Source of the DNA: Thalassotalea_B piscium_A
GTDB lineage: Bacteria > Pseudomonadota > Gammaproteobacteria > Enterobacterales > Alteromonadaceae
Length of the DNA: 64,000 nt
Reading direction: 5' to 3'
Assembly (NCBI GenBank): GCA_049347715.1
Contig: CP186339.1
Coordinates: 3,720,001-3,784,000 of the forward strand
Of this stretch, positions 7,539-14,174 are shown piece by piece. The notes below the pieces were generated by a model. The model saw only the letters and a program-made list of their open reading frames with translations, did not search any database and was not told the DNA's origin. A program made the translations under genes and the position numbers. The first letter of the stretch is position 1. Each line of letters opens with the position of its first letter.

Positions 7539-8705
7539 ATGTATAAACATAACATAGTTTTTATTGGTTTAGATACCCATAAAGTATCTACAGAAGTGGC
7601 ACATATTGAAGACCAACGTGGTGCCAAACTCGTTCACCACGGAAAAATTAAAACAAACAAAAACAAACAAACAAAACAGTAATCACGAAACTTGCTCGGC
7701 AATATCAATCTAAATACCCCAATGCGACATTGCATTTTGTTTATAGCAGGTCTCTGTGGCTATTGGATTTACCGACTACTAACGAGTTTAGGTCATTGCT
7801 GTTATGTCGTTGCACCATCGCTTATCCCTAAAAAGCCAGGGGATAAGGTCAAAACCGATAAACGCGATGCAATGAAATTGGCCAAACTCCTTAAAGACGA
7901 GGAGCTAACCCCAATTTATGTCCCTGAGCCTGAAGACGAAGCGATACGTGATTTATCAAGGGCAAGAGAAACGGCTATGAAAGACTTAAAAGATGCTAAA
8001 TTCCAACTTAAAGGGTTGTTCTTACGTAATAACATTAGCTGCAAAGTAAAAGATAACTGGTCAAATCAACATTTACGTTGGCTAACTGAGTTAGTTTTAC
8101 CGCATCCAAGCCAACAAATTGTGCTACAAGAAATGATACAAACCATTACTGAGCGCATTAAACGTGTTGAACGCTTAGTCAATGAGCTCGCACATCAAGC
8201 TAAGCAGTGGCGGTATTACCCTGTTGTTCAAGCATTGCAGGCTATGCGAGGTATTCGTTTTTTAGTTGCTGTAGGTACGATTGCTGAGCTGGGTGACTTA
8301 AGACGCTTTGACCACCCGAGAAAACTCATGGCTTACTTAGGGTTAGTCCCCAAAGAAAACTCAAGTGGTGATAACAGAAAACAAGGCGGCATCACTAAAT
8401 GTGGCAATGGCCGTGCAAGACGATTACTTATTGAAGGAGCTCAAACCTATAAACACAACGCAAACGTGTCAACCGAGCTACAAAAGCGGCAAGAAACGCT
8501 GCCTAAGGTCGTTATTGATATTGCTTGGAAAGCCCAACTAAGGCTTTGCCTACGATACCAGCGTCTGATGCAACGCGGTAAGCATCGTAATGTAGTTGTT
8601 GCGGCCATTGCCCGTGAAATGGTCGCTTATATTTGGGCGATATCACGAGAAGTAATATTAGTGCCTATTGACCCAAGTACACGTATTTCAAGGGTACCGG
8701 CATAA
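7539..8705 (+). pseudogene. IS1111-type transposase, broken by two frameshifts
   Basis: It starts MYKHNIVFIGLDTHKVSTEV (GLDTHK gives the first catalytic Asp of the RuvC-like DEDD domain) and runs to TAA at 7680 after 47 codons. The same frame resumes near 7740 and is open to 8705, with TDKRDAMKLAKLL (second Asp region), then the C-terminal Transposase_20 block (AVGTIAELGDLRRF, LMAYLGLVPKENSSGDNRK, GNGRARRLLIEGA). Between the breaks another frame carries the expected VITKLARQYQSKYPNATLHFVY. Two compensating indels therefore separate the parts, the first in an AAAC-repeat tract (7651-7677), the second a ~2-base loss near 7743. The open piece from TTG 7692 alone lacks the first Asp and is probably inactive. 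Confidence 0.85.
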
Positions 8706-9102
8706 TCAAAAAGAGAGTTGCAAATAAAGACAACAACATGAAAAAGAGAAAAGATTAAATGAGAAAAAGTTTTGAGTTAGCGCATGGAGTCAAGCATCGG
8801 GTGTGGCACAACCACCGAGGGCGTTACCTACATGGATGTAGGTAAGGGGCGAGAGCAAGGATGCGGTAGCTTTAGGATGGCAATAGCCTAATGGCTATTG
8901 AACCACGAGCATAGACTGAAATTAGGTGTCACGACGGAAAAAGTAAGGTAGGCGCTGTTAGCCAATAGGTTAATAATCCACGAATATCAGCATGATAACC
9001 GACGAAATTACTTGCTTCATTCTATGCGTTAACTCACTCAACTTGAAAAGAGAAAAATGATGGCTCGAAAAAAAGCAAAGATTTTTATGGTTTACGTTGA
9101 CA
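8706..9102 (+). ncRNA. Putative guide (bridge/seek) RNA region of the IS1111-type element
   Basis: A 400-bp gene-free segment between transposase stop and right repeat, where IS1111-type elements encode their target-recognising RNA. It is rich in hairpins: TTACCTACAT-GG-ATGTAGGTAA (8824-8845) and CAATAGCC-TAAT-GGCTATTG (8881-8900). GGCGCTGTTAGCC at 8951-8963 repeats GTTAGCC, the 7-bp core of the very site the element occupies, and GCGTTAAC follows at about 9026. The RNA boundaries and guide loops are inferred from position and structure. Confidence 0.55.
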
Positions 9103-9113
9103 TGGGGAGTCAT
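9103..9113. repeat. Right subterminal inverted repeat of the IS1111-type element
   Basis: TGGGGAGTCAT, perfect inverse of 7446-7456; only 3-4 bases separate it from the attC core. Confidence 0.85.
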
Positions 9114-9116
9114 ACC

Positions 9117-9206
9117 AACGCCCAAATAATGGGCTAAAAATGATTGGCTAAACTGAGCGAAGCGAAAGCCAAGCTTTTTTAGTCCCTGTTAATTTGCTTG
9201 TTAGCG
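9117..9206 (-). other. attC recombination site of the 9201-9527 cassette
   Basis: On the - strand it begins CGCTAACAAGC and ends TTTGGGCGTT. Between these, GGGACTAAAAAAGCTTGGC pairs imperfectly with GCCAATCATTTTTAGCCC, leaving the extrahelical bases typical of attC. The outer core CGCTAAC (9200-9206) is the exact complement of GTTAGCG at the start of the same cassette (9534-9540), as required for a cassette that once circularised. The inner core is cut after GTT by the IS1111-type element. Confidence 0.88.
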
Positions 9207-9527
9207 AGCTCTTAAACTACGCCAATTTGAACCTAACACATAAAAACTATAAAGATAAATTAGAGGCCAAATAACTACAATAACAATTGAAAGAAGTTTA
9301 CTTACATTTTTGAAGCAATGAATAAACGAACATACCCAAAGATAAAATGTTGAAGTTAACGACAGATATAAAAATGCTAATTCTAAGAAGTGCATTTCCT
9401 CTCCATCAAGACTTGAGTCTAATACTCGAGGATCACCGATATAATTTAACAAAACCAAATATGCCCAAATCGAAAGACTCAGGATTAGAATTATTAGTAG
9501 TGACTTAGAATTCAAGAACAGCTTCAT
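9201..9527 (-). CDS. Cassette gene: small membrane protein (108 aa)
   Basis: A hydrophobic protein with three predicted helices (about residues 9-28, 48-70 and 79-100) and a short basic end (NWRSLRAR). I chose the ATG at 9527 because the longer frame would begin inside the neighbouring attC; this ATG lies 7 bp inside the cassette boundary. No good ribosome-binding site is seen. The stop TAA forms part of attC core CGCTAAC. No family recognised; it is clear integron cargo by position. Confidence 0.75.
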   Translation of the reverse strand: MKLFLNSKSLLIILILSLSIWAYLVLLNYIGDPRVLDSSLDGEEMHFLELAFLYLSLTSTFYLWVCSFIHCFKNVSKLLSIVIVVIWPLIYLYSFYVLGSNWRSLRAR

Positions 9528-9533
9528 AATGCT

Positions 9534-9631
9534 CGCTAACGCCCTGTTAACAGGCAAAAAGTAGTTGGTTAAAATAGCGACGAAGGAGCAAAATCAACTG
9601 TTTTTTGTCCTTGTTTAACAGCTTGTTATAC
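9534..9631 (-). other. attC recombination site of the first cassette
   Basis: On the - strand it runs from GTATAACAAGCTG to AACAGGGCGTTAGCG. GGACAAAAAACAGTTG pairs imperfectly with CAACTACTTTTTGCC to form the long attC hairpin. The outer core GTATAAC (9625-9631) is the exact complement of the junction core GTTATAC at 10739-10745, at the other end of the same cassette. Shared left-arm sequence with 9117-9206 and 4834-4868 shows one attC family. Confidence 0.9.
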
Positions 9632-9640
9632 AACCGTTGT

Positions 9641-10189
9641 TTAAAACCTTGCTCCCCACAACTCACGCTGCCGAGCAATGTGCTCCGATGATGCATGTGA
9701 AGCTTCTTTTTTCGTAAAACCTTTCTTTTGAAGCTTTTTAGATACAATTTTATTTAAGGTTTTATCCCAATTTTCAATCGTTGCTCCTGCCGGAACTTCG
9801 ACTAAAATTTTAGGGGCATTAATATCATCGCTGACATTATCCCCAACATTACCGGGCTGTAAATAAACAGCCTTGGAATGAATAACCCCATCAACTAAAA
9901 TATCATGCTTAAATATATCAAACTCGACTGTAGCTTCTACTTCAAGGGGCTTTTTAAATTTAATTACAAGGTAAAGAGCTTTAGAATTAAACCTTTTCTT
10001 AGCCCACATAGATACTGCATCTCCAGGAGGAGTATCTCCATGTATCTTAATTAAGTTTTCAAGGTCATTATTATTTGAATTCTTCACTATAAGAACAGGA
10101 ATAAGTCGGCCATCGGCTGTATGATGTGATGCAATTGCACCATCAGAAACAATTTCAAGAATCGTAGACAATGCTATTTTAGTTTTCAT
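9641..10189 (-). CDS. First-cassette gene 2: hypothetical protein (182 aa)
   Basis: A soluble protein, probably alpha/beta, with no signal peptide or membrane segment. N-terminal part MKTKIALSTILEIVSDGAIA, middle part with beta-like strands (ALYLVIKFKKPLEVEATVEF) and a basic helical C-terminus (LNKIVSKKLQKKGFTKKEAS). It overlaps the upstream gene by 11 bp, so the two are coupled, and the pair fills the first cassette. No family recognised. Two coupled genes, one membrane-anchored, would suit a small defence or stress module, but nothing in the sequence proves this. Confidence 0.7.
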   Translation of the reverse strand: MKTKIALSTILEIVSDGAIASHHTADGRLIPVLIVKNSNNNDLENLIKIHGDTPPGDAVSMWAKKRFNSKALYLVIKFKKPLEVEATVEFDIFKHDILVDGVIHSKAVYLQPGNVGDNVSDDINAPKILVEVPAGATIENWDKTLNKIVSKKLQKKGFTKKEASHASSEHIARQRELWGARF

Positions 10190-10718
10190 TATTCACCGTA
10201 TTAACTAAATGGGTTTCTACCGATACTGAACTATTAGATGCAGTAAGAGCATTTACCCTGTAAATATCAATAATAAACTCCTTCCAAATATCCTTAGAAA
10301 GCTTAAAAGTTACCCAGCCAGACTTGGTCTCCTTGTCGGTAAATGTCATAGGCAACTCCAATGCTTTATAATTACCAGCTAAGTTAATTGGAGACACATC
10401 AAAGGCAGGATCAATTTTCGCTATTTTTAATAGTTTACTATCATCATAAAATTCTAATTGAAGTTCGATTGTTTTTAAAGAATTTGCAGAAGTAGCTTCA
10501 TTTGTGTAGCTGATAGCAAAAGATATGTAATCCTCACCTTTATCACTCCATTTTTTTGCATCAATTAAATATGGTTTGATATTTAAGTATTTATCCTGGT
10601 GTTCCCTATTAGTCAGTCTGTATGTTTTTACAGATAGCCTATAGCTTATAAATGCAAAAAATAATGAAATAATTGCAACACAGAGTGCGCCGAAAGCAAT
10701 TTTGTCTGAAAAACTCAA
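10179..10718 (-). CDS. First-cassette gene 1: membrane-anchored hypothetical protein
   Basis: A 179-residue protein with an N-terminal membrane helix (residues 8-27, AFGALCVAIISLFFAFISYR) and a soluble remainder. The start is TTG with AGGAG six bases upstream, better than any internal ATG. Its plan (short N-terminal helix, then a beta-rich domain with 'KYLNIKPYLIDA') resembles the cassette protein at 6925-7413 (helix, then 'LSVQPYLTTFTY'), so the two may be distant relatives. Function unknown. It lies 20 bp inside the attI/cassette junction. Confidence 0.7.
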   Translation of the reverse strand: MSFSDKIAFGALCVAIISLFFAFISYRLSVKTYRLTNREHQDKYLNIKPYLIDAKKWSDKGEDYISFAISYTNEATSANSLKTIELQLEFYDDSKLLKIAKIDPAFDVSPINLAGNYKALELPMTFTDKETKSGWVTFKLSKDIWKEFIIDIYRVNALTASNSSVSVETHLVNTVNNEN

Positions 10719-10738
10719 AGTACACTCCTAGTGAGGTT

Positions 10739-10745
10739 GTATAAC
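10739..10745 (-). other. attI/first-cassette junction core (GTTATAC)
   Basis: Reads GCGTTATAC on the - strand; recombination occurs between G and TT in such cores. It is the complement of the outer core of the first cassette's attC (GTATAAC, 9625-9631). This places attI immediately on the higher-coordinate side. Confidence 0.75.
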
Positions 10746-11051
10746 GCTTATTACCGAGCATTTAGTATAAAGTCCCAGACACTCTTTTGAAGTACTGACT
10801 TTATAGGTAAGCTAGATAATTGATTTAAATAGATAAAACATCCATTGTTTGGTTGAGTTTTCATTGTTTCTCCGTAAACAAAGTGAGAATTCTTTTATCG
10901 AGAATGACTTGTACCCTATTAAATATTATTTGGAAAAAAATTTCTACTAAAAATTAACCACTTACAAATTCATAACAAACAAAGCGAGTTTTTAAAAAAT
11001 ATTTAGTAGGACCAAAAAGCGGTTATTTTTGATAAAAGCCATTATACCTGT
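10746..11051 (-). other. Probable attI region and leader of the cassette array
   Basis: Lies between the first cassette and the transposon that separates it from the integrase pseudogene. In an integron this interval carries attI and the cassette promoter. Apart from a 37-codon frame (10751-10864) no gene is seen. No convincing -35/-10 pair could be singled out in the AT-rich sequence. Confidence 0.55.
10751..10864 (-). CDS. Short ORF next to attI (37 aa)
   Basis: ATG at 10864 with GGAG 6 bases upstream (ACGGAGAAACAATG); reads MKTQPNNGCFIYLNQLSSLP and ends WDFILNAR; its TAA lies 5 bp before the cassette core at 10745. Short leader ORFs at attI help translate the first cassette in class 1 integrons, so this may have acted likewise. 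No family recognised; coding status is unproved. Confidence 0.4.
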   Translation of the reverse strand: MKTQPNNGCFIYLNQLSSLPIKSVLQKSVWDFILNAR

Positions 11052-11059
11052 ATAAAAGT
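11052..11059. repeat. Target-site duplication ATAAAAGT, left copy
   Basis: Identical to 13737-13744, directly flanking the inverted repeats of the IS1595-type transposon; 8 bp is the usual duplication length for that family. It is preceded by CTGT, the left half of a split LexA box. Confidence 0.92.
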
Positions 11060-11128
11060 GGCTATGTTGTCTTTCGGTGTGGGTAAACTATACTTAATAT
11101 ACTGAAACCTAATAACGGTAGGTGCAAC

Positions 11129-12052
11129 ATGGCTTCCAGGCAGTTTCAAAATATACTACATCACGTTACAAGTCTAAACTACTCCCAGCTTAAAAAACTT
11201 CGCCATGAAGTAGAATCAAATATAGCTAGCAATCAGGTAGATCAAGCTATTGCCGATCATGAAGAAACAATATCTCACTGTCTTCATTGTAATTCTCATC
11301 AATTAAATCGTTGGGGGATAACAAGGCAAGGAATTCAACGGTTTAAATGTAAATCATGCAACAAAACTTTTAATGCACTTGCTGATTCACCTCTTTATCG
11401 CATGAAAAAATCGGAGAAATGGATTGAGTACACTAAACTAATGTGGGAAGGAGTATCCCTGAGGAAGTCAGCTAAAGCCTTAGACATAACGCTTAGAACG
11501 TCATTTCGCTGGCGACATATGTTTATCAAAGCCCCTGCCAGCTTCAATCCATCAGAACTTACAGGCGTTATTGAAGCCGATGAAACATTCTTACCGGAAT
11601 CTTTTAAAGGTAAGAGAGTTATTGACCGTAAATCACGTAAACGTGGTGGTGGACGAATCAAACAAGTCCCTATCTTTATTGCGCTTGATCGTAGTGGTGC
11701 TGTATCGCACAAGGTTTTAGAGCGCAATACAAAAGAAAATATTCAAGCCCAATTAAAGCCGCTATTATCATCAGGCTCAGTGCTTTGTACGGATGGTAAT
11801 TTATCATACAAAGGTATTGCGAAGGAACTAGATGTTGACCATAAGCGATTGATAGGACTTGATAATCAACGAGTTGTCGATGGTGTATACCATATTCAAA
11901 CCTTGAATAATTACATGAAACGCTGGAAAGGTTGGTTGAAAAGGTTTAATGGCATTGGAACAGACTACGTTGAGAATTATTTAAGTTGGTTTAGATTTAT
12001 GGAAGATAACGGTGAGTATTCAGATCAAACGTGGATAAAAGAGGCTCTATGA
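11129..12052 (+). CDS. IS1595-family transposase
   Basis: A 307-residue transposase with an N-terminal zinc ribbon (Cys51, Cys54, Cys74, Cys77), then a helix-turn-helix-like region (SLRKSAKALDITLRTSFRWR) and an ISXO2-like DDE domain: IEADETFL (first Asp), LCTDGNLSY (second Asp) and the C-terminal NYLSWFRFME region with VENYL (last acidic residue). Length is normal and the frame intact, so it may be active. It lies 70 bp inside the left inverted repeat and has its own leader there. Confidence 0.92.
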   Translation: MASRQFQNILHHVTSLNYSQLKKLRHEVESNIASNQVDQAIADHEETISHCLHCNSHQLNRWGITRQGIQRFKCKSCNKTFNALADSPLYRMKKSEKWIEYTKLMWEGVSLRKSAKALDITLRTSFRWRHMFIKAPASFNPSELTGVIEADETFLPESFKGKRVIDRKSRKRGGGRIKQVPIFIALDRSGAVSHKVLERNTKENIQAQLKPLLSSGSVLCTDGNLSYKGIAKELDVDHKRLIGLDNQRVVDGVYHIQTLNNYMKRWKGWLKRFNGIGTDYVENYLSWFRFMEDNGEYSDQTWIKEAL

Positions 12053-12065
12053 TCTGAATTTTAAA

Positions 12066-12091
12066 CTACCCCGATAAACTACAACATAGTC
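12066..12091. repeat. Internal vestige of an IS1595-type right end
   Basis: Read on the - strand from 12091 it gives GACTATGTTGTAGTTTATCG, close to the outer right end (GGCTATGTTGTAGTTTAGTG). It marks where the IS without passenger would have ended. Confidence 0.7.
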
Positions 12092-12131
12092 ATTCAAGAT
12101 AGTGCTCAGCTAAAAAAATAATTAAATCAAT

Positions 12132-13511
12132 TTATGGTGTAAATCCACTATCATCAAGTTGTGATAATAGCTCATTTAATTTCTCTAGATGCTCAGGGTT
12201 ATCATCAGCAAAAACTTTATACTTATCAATAAGTTTATTTAATTGCTTATTTGGAGACTGATGAAAATTAATGTTTCTCTGAATATCCTCTGATAATTTC
12301 CTGATACTGATCTCTATTAACTTTTTATCGTTTCCTTTCGGAAAGATATTAAATACAGGCTTTTCTTCAATAAGGTTTATATGGTAACGCAAGCTACGTC
12401 CACCAGATTGAGATGGAGTTAATATACCTTTTTGAACAAGATCTTTTAAATCACGCGTAGCTGTAGCTGATGAACAGTTAGTTATAGACTGGTATTTATC
12501 AGGGCTTATCCCACTTCCAATCAAACCTTTCTCGCCAAAATCAAAGAACTTACTAGTGATTTTTTTCTGACGTTTATTTAAGCTTGTATCTTTGTGATGA
12601 TCCCAGAAGATAGATTTTTTTAAGATGAAATCAATTTTGTTTTTAGCATCAATTTGGGCATTTTTTGTTGTTTCAGAAAACCATTTTACCCAGTTGGTTA
12701 GATCTACAGATGGGTTAATACGAGAACTTTCGGCAAGCATTTTGTAATATTCATCTCTATTTTCATTAATTGGTGTAGATATACTAAATAAAGGTGGTAT
12801 TTCAAAATCCTGAAATAGTGCATGTTCTGATATGGCACGAGCTATACGTCCATTGCCATCACCAAAAGGATGTATTGAGGTAAACCACATATGAGAAATT
12901 GCAGAGCGAACAGGGCCGGGAAGGAATGTGCCATTATCATTAAGTGGAGATGTTTCATTGTACCAATCAATAAAAGCAGTCATTTCAATTTCAACTGTTT
13001 CACCTGGAGGTCCTTCGAAAACCACTTCTTCATAATCACCATTACCAGTAACAATATCTACTGGTCCATTACGATAATCGCCTACTTTAATATTTCTTCT
13101 AGCGCAATAATCCTCTTGTCCTGTTAAAAGTAGTTTATGCCAACTACAAACAATTTCTTTAGATAAATTATTGGTAAAATTGTTGCGAACATCAACAAGC
13201 AATGAAGCAATACCATTTTCTTTATGGAAGATACCTTTAGGTTGAGATAATTCTAGATCTAAATAACGAGCAACAGATGAGCGCACTTCTTCACGATTTA
13301 AGTTTTCACCCTCAATTTCACTGGTATTAATTGCTTCTTCAACCATTAGGTATATATAGGCTTCAGATTTATTATTTTGATCAAGTTGGGAAACTTGCCC
13401 CTGAAGATTAGAGGAAATTTTAGTATATTCACTTATGATCTTGTTAATACCATCAGATTGAAATGTAAATTTTGGCCAATTAGGATGTTGCCAGTTATAT
13501 TTTAAGCTCAT
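12132..13511 (-). CDS. Fic-domain protein with N-terminal inhibitory motif and C-terminal winged helix
   Basis: A 459-residue Fic protein. Fic enzymes usually transfer AMP from ATP to protein hydroxyl groups. Visible parts: an N-terminal region with W-x-H-P-x-W-P (residues 7-13); inhibitory helix motif TSEIEG (63-68, pattern S/T-xxx-E-G/N) that blocks ATP binding in self-inhibited Fic proteins; catalytic loop HPFGDGNGRIAR (214-225); and a C-terminal winged helix (after RQKKITSKFF) for DNA binding. The ATG at 13511 follows AAGGTG; an upstream in-frame ATG lies inside operator sequence. It is transposon cargo; symmetric half-sites upstream suggest autoregulation. Complete and possibly active. 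Confidence 0.9.
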   Translation of the reverse strand: MSLKYNWQHPNWPKFTFQSDGINKIISEYTKISSNLQGQVSQLDQNNKSEAYIYLMVEEAINTSEIEGENLNREEVRSSVARYLDLELSQPKGIFHKENGIASLLVDVRNNFTNNLSKEIVCSWHKLLLTGQEDYCARRNIKVGDYRNGPVDIVTGNGDYEEVVFEGPPGETVEIEMTAFIDWYNETSPLNDNGTFLPGPVRSAISHMWFTSIHPFGDGNGRIARAISEHALFQDFEIPPLFSISTPINENRDEYYKMLAESSRINPSVDLTNWVKWFSETTKNAQIDAKNKIDFILKKSIFWDHHKDTSLNKRQKKITSKFFDFGEKGLIGSGISPDKYQSITNCSSATATRDLKDLVQKGILTPSQSGGRSLRYHINLIEEKPVFNIFPKGNDKKLIEISIRKLSEDIQRNINFHQSPNKQLNKLIDKYKVFADDNPEHLEKLNELLSQLDDSGFTP

Positions 13512-13553
13512 ATTAGTCACCTTTTGCATTCTGATCATAATAGCATTATTTTT

Positions 13554-13580
13554 GATTAGAATAAAGGGTTTATTCTAATC
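13554..13580. promoter_or_regulatory. Operator palindrome 1 upstream of the Fic gene
   Basis: Perfect 10-7-10 palindrome: GATTAGAATA, 7 bp, TATTCTAATC. Same geometry as 13615-13641, with extra half-sites at 13588-13597 (TATTCTGATC, 17 bp from the previous one) and 13527-13536 (CATTCTGATC). Probably bound by the winged helix of the Fic protein. Confidence 0.7.
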
Positions 13581-13614
13581 ATTCTTATATTCTGATCAAT
13601 ATATATATGTATTT

Positions 13615-13641
13615 GATGAGAATACCCTCTCTATTCTCATC
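13615..13641. promoter_or_regulatory. Operator palindrome 2 upstream of the Fic gene
   Basis: Perfect 10-7-10 palindrome: GATGAGAATA, 7 bp, TATTCTCATC. The half-site consensus with operator 1 is GATNAGAATA. Confidence 0.7.
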
Positions 13642-13736
13642 ATTTTTATATTTACGATAAATTTTGAACGGCATTGCCAGTAATCCGCCTACTCCAATTT
13701 TCCAGCCAATAACCCACACTAAACTACAACATAGCC

Positions 13737-13748
13737 ATAAAAGTACAG
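13737..13748. promoter_or_regulatory. Right part of a split LexA box, including target duplication ATAAAAGT
   Basis: ATAAAAGT is the right copy of the transposon's target duplication and is followed by ACAG. Removing the transposon restores CTGTATAAAAGTACAG, i.e. CTGT-N8-ACAG, a perfect LexA operator core, 23 bp before the ATG of the integrase pseudogene. Integron integrases are typically LexA-controlled. Confidence 0.82.
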
Positions 13749-13771
13749 CCATATTTGTTTGTGAAGCTATT

Positions 13772-14126
13772 ATGGAAAAATCAGCTTTTCTGGCATCTAT
13801 TAGAGAATTTTGCAGGGCTAAACATTACGCCTAAAAACCGAAAAAGCTTATTTACATTAGCTAAAGCGATATAAGTCATCATTTTAATATTTATGCGACA
13901 CGTAGTGTGTATTGGATAATCGATTGTTGAATTGAGGCGCTACTTGCTCGGTGTGTCAGCGTTGGTGTTTCTATTACACCTAATTTTTATGTAAGAAGTC
14001 ATCCTGTTTTTACACACTGCGACTACTAGCCTTAGCAATTAAGCAGGTAATTATCTGAGTATTAGCAGCAAGTTAGGCCACTTAGTCATTCGTGTTATTT
14101 ACATTCTTTAGCAACAGATATAAAAA
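13772..14126 (+). pseudogene. intI: Integron integrase remnant
   Basis: From ATG 13772 it reads SAFLASIREFCRAKHYA, then after a one-base frameshift LKTEKAYLH, a stop in place of Trp, then LKRY: the N-terminal signature of IntI tyrosine recombinases (compare FLLSVREF..YYAKKT.EAYLHWI of Vibrio IntIA, recalled from memory). Further on, VELRRYLL and SALVFLLH recall the next blocks, and LSHSCYLHS..TDI near 14090-14125 recalls the C-terminal LRHSFATHLL..G.DIR box. At about 355 bp against about 960 for the intact gene, it is internally deleted and dead. It points away from the array and converges on typA, as expected for integron layout. Confidence 0.85.
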
Positions 14127-14155
14127 AGCCGCTTTAATTATTCATTAAAGCGGCT
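14120..14155 (-). terminator. Terminator of typA
   Basis: Perfect 12-bp stem AGCCGCTTTAAT / ATTAAAGCGGCT with a 5-base loop (arms 14127-14138 and 14144-14155), followed on the - strand by a T-run. Confidence 0.9.
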
Positions 14156-14174
14156 CGTTAATCATTGGTGTTAA

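Larger units (their letters stand above)
7440..9117 (+). mobile_element. IS1111-type (IS110 family) element inserted in an attC core
   Basis: About 1.68 kb with perfect 11-bp subterminal inverted repeats, ATGACTCCCCA (7446-7456) and TGGGGAGTCAT (9103-9113), set 6 and about 4 bp in from the ends. It has a transposase gene with Transposase_20 motifs and a ~400-bp non-coding right end. Subterminal rather than terminal repeats and a long 3' non-coding region define the IS1111 subgroup. Rejoining the flanks (GGCTA and AACGCCC) restores GGCTAACGCCC, i.e. an attC core GGGCGTTAGCC, so the element sits exactly in a cassette recombination site, as the known IS1111-attC group does. End positions are good to within about 2 bp. 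Confidence 0.82.
11060..13736. mobile_element. IS1595-type transposon carrying a Fic gene
   Basis: A 2677-bp element bounded by inverted repeats: both ends start GGCTATGTTGT and agree again in GTGTGGGT within the first 25 bp. It is flanked by perfect 8-bp direct repeats ATAAAAGT. It contains the transposase (11129-12052) and, on the other strand, a Fic-protein gene (12132-13511). A second repeat-like sequence lies just after the transposase (12066-12091), so the basic IS probably once ended there and mobilised the Fic segment by using an outer end. Passenger genes are known in this family. Confidence 0.88.

Noticed and set aside
9547..9747. 66-codon - strand frame
   Set aside because: It lies across the attC at 9534-9631 and the end of a better-supported gene; its composition does not look coding.
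10179..10718. First cassette as a classical toxin-antitoxin pair
   Set aside because: Both genes are of similar mid size, one is membrane-anchored and neither shows a known toxin or antitoxin fold; no support beyond coupling.
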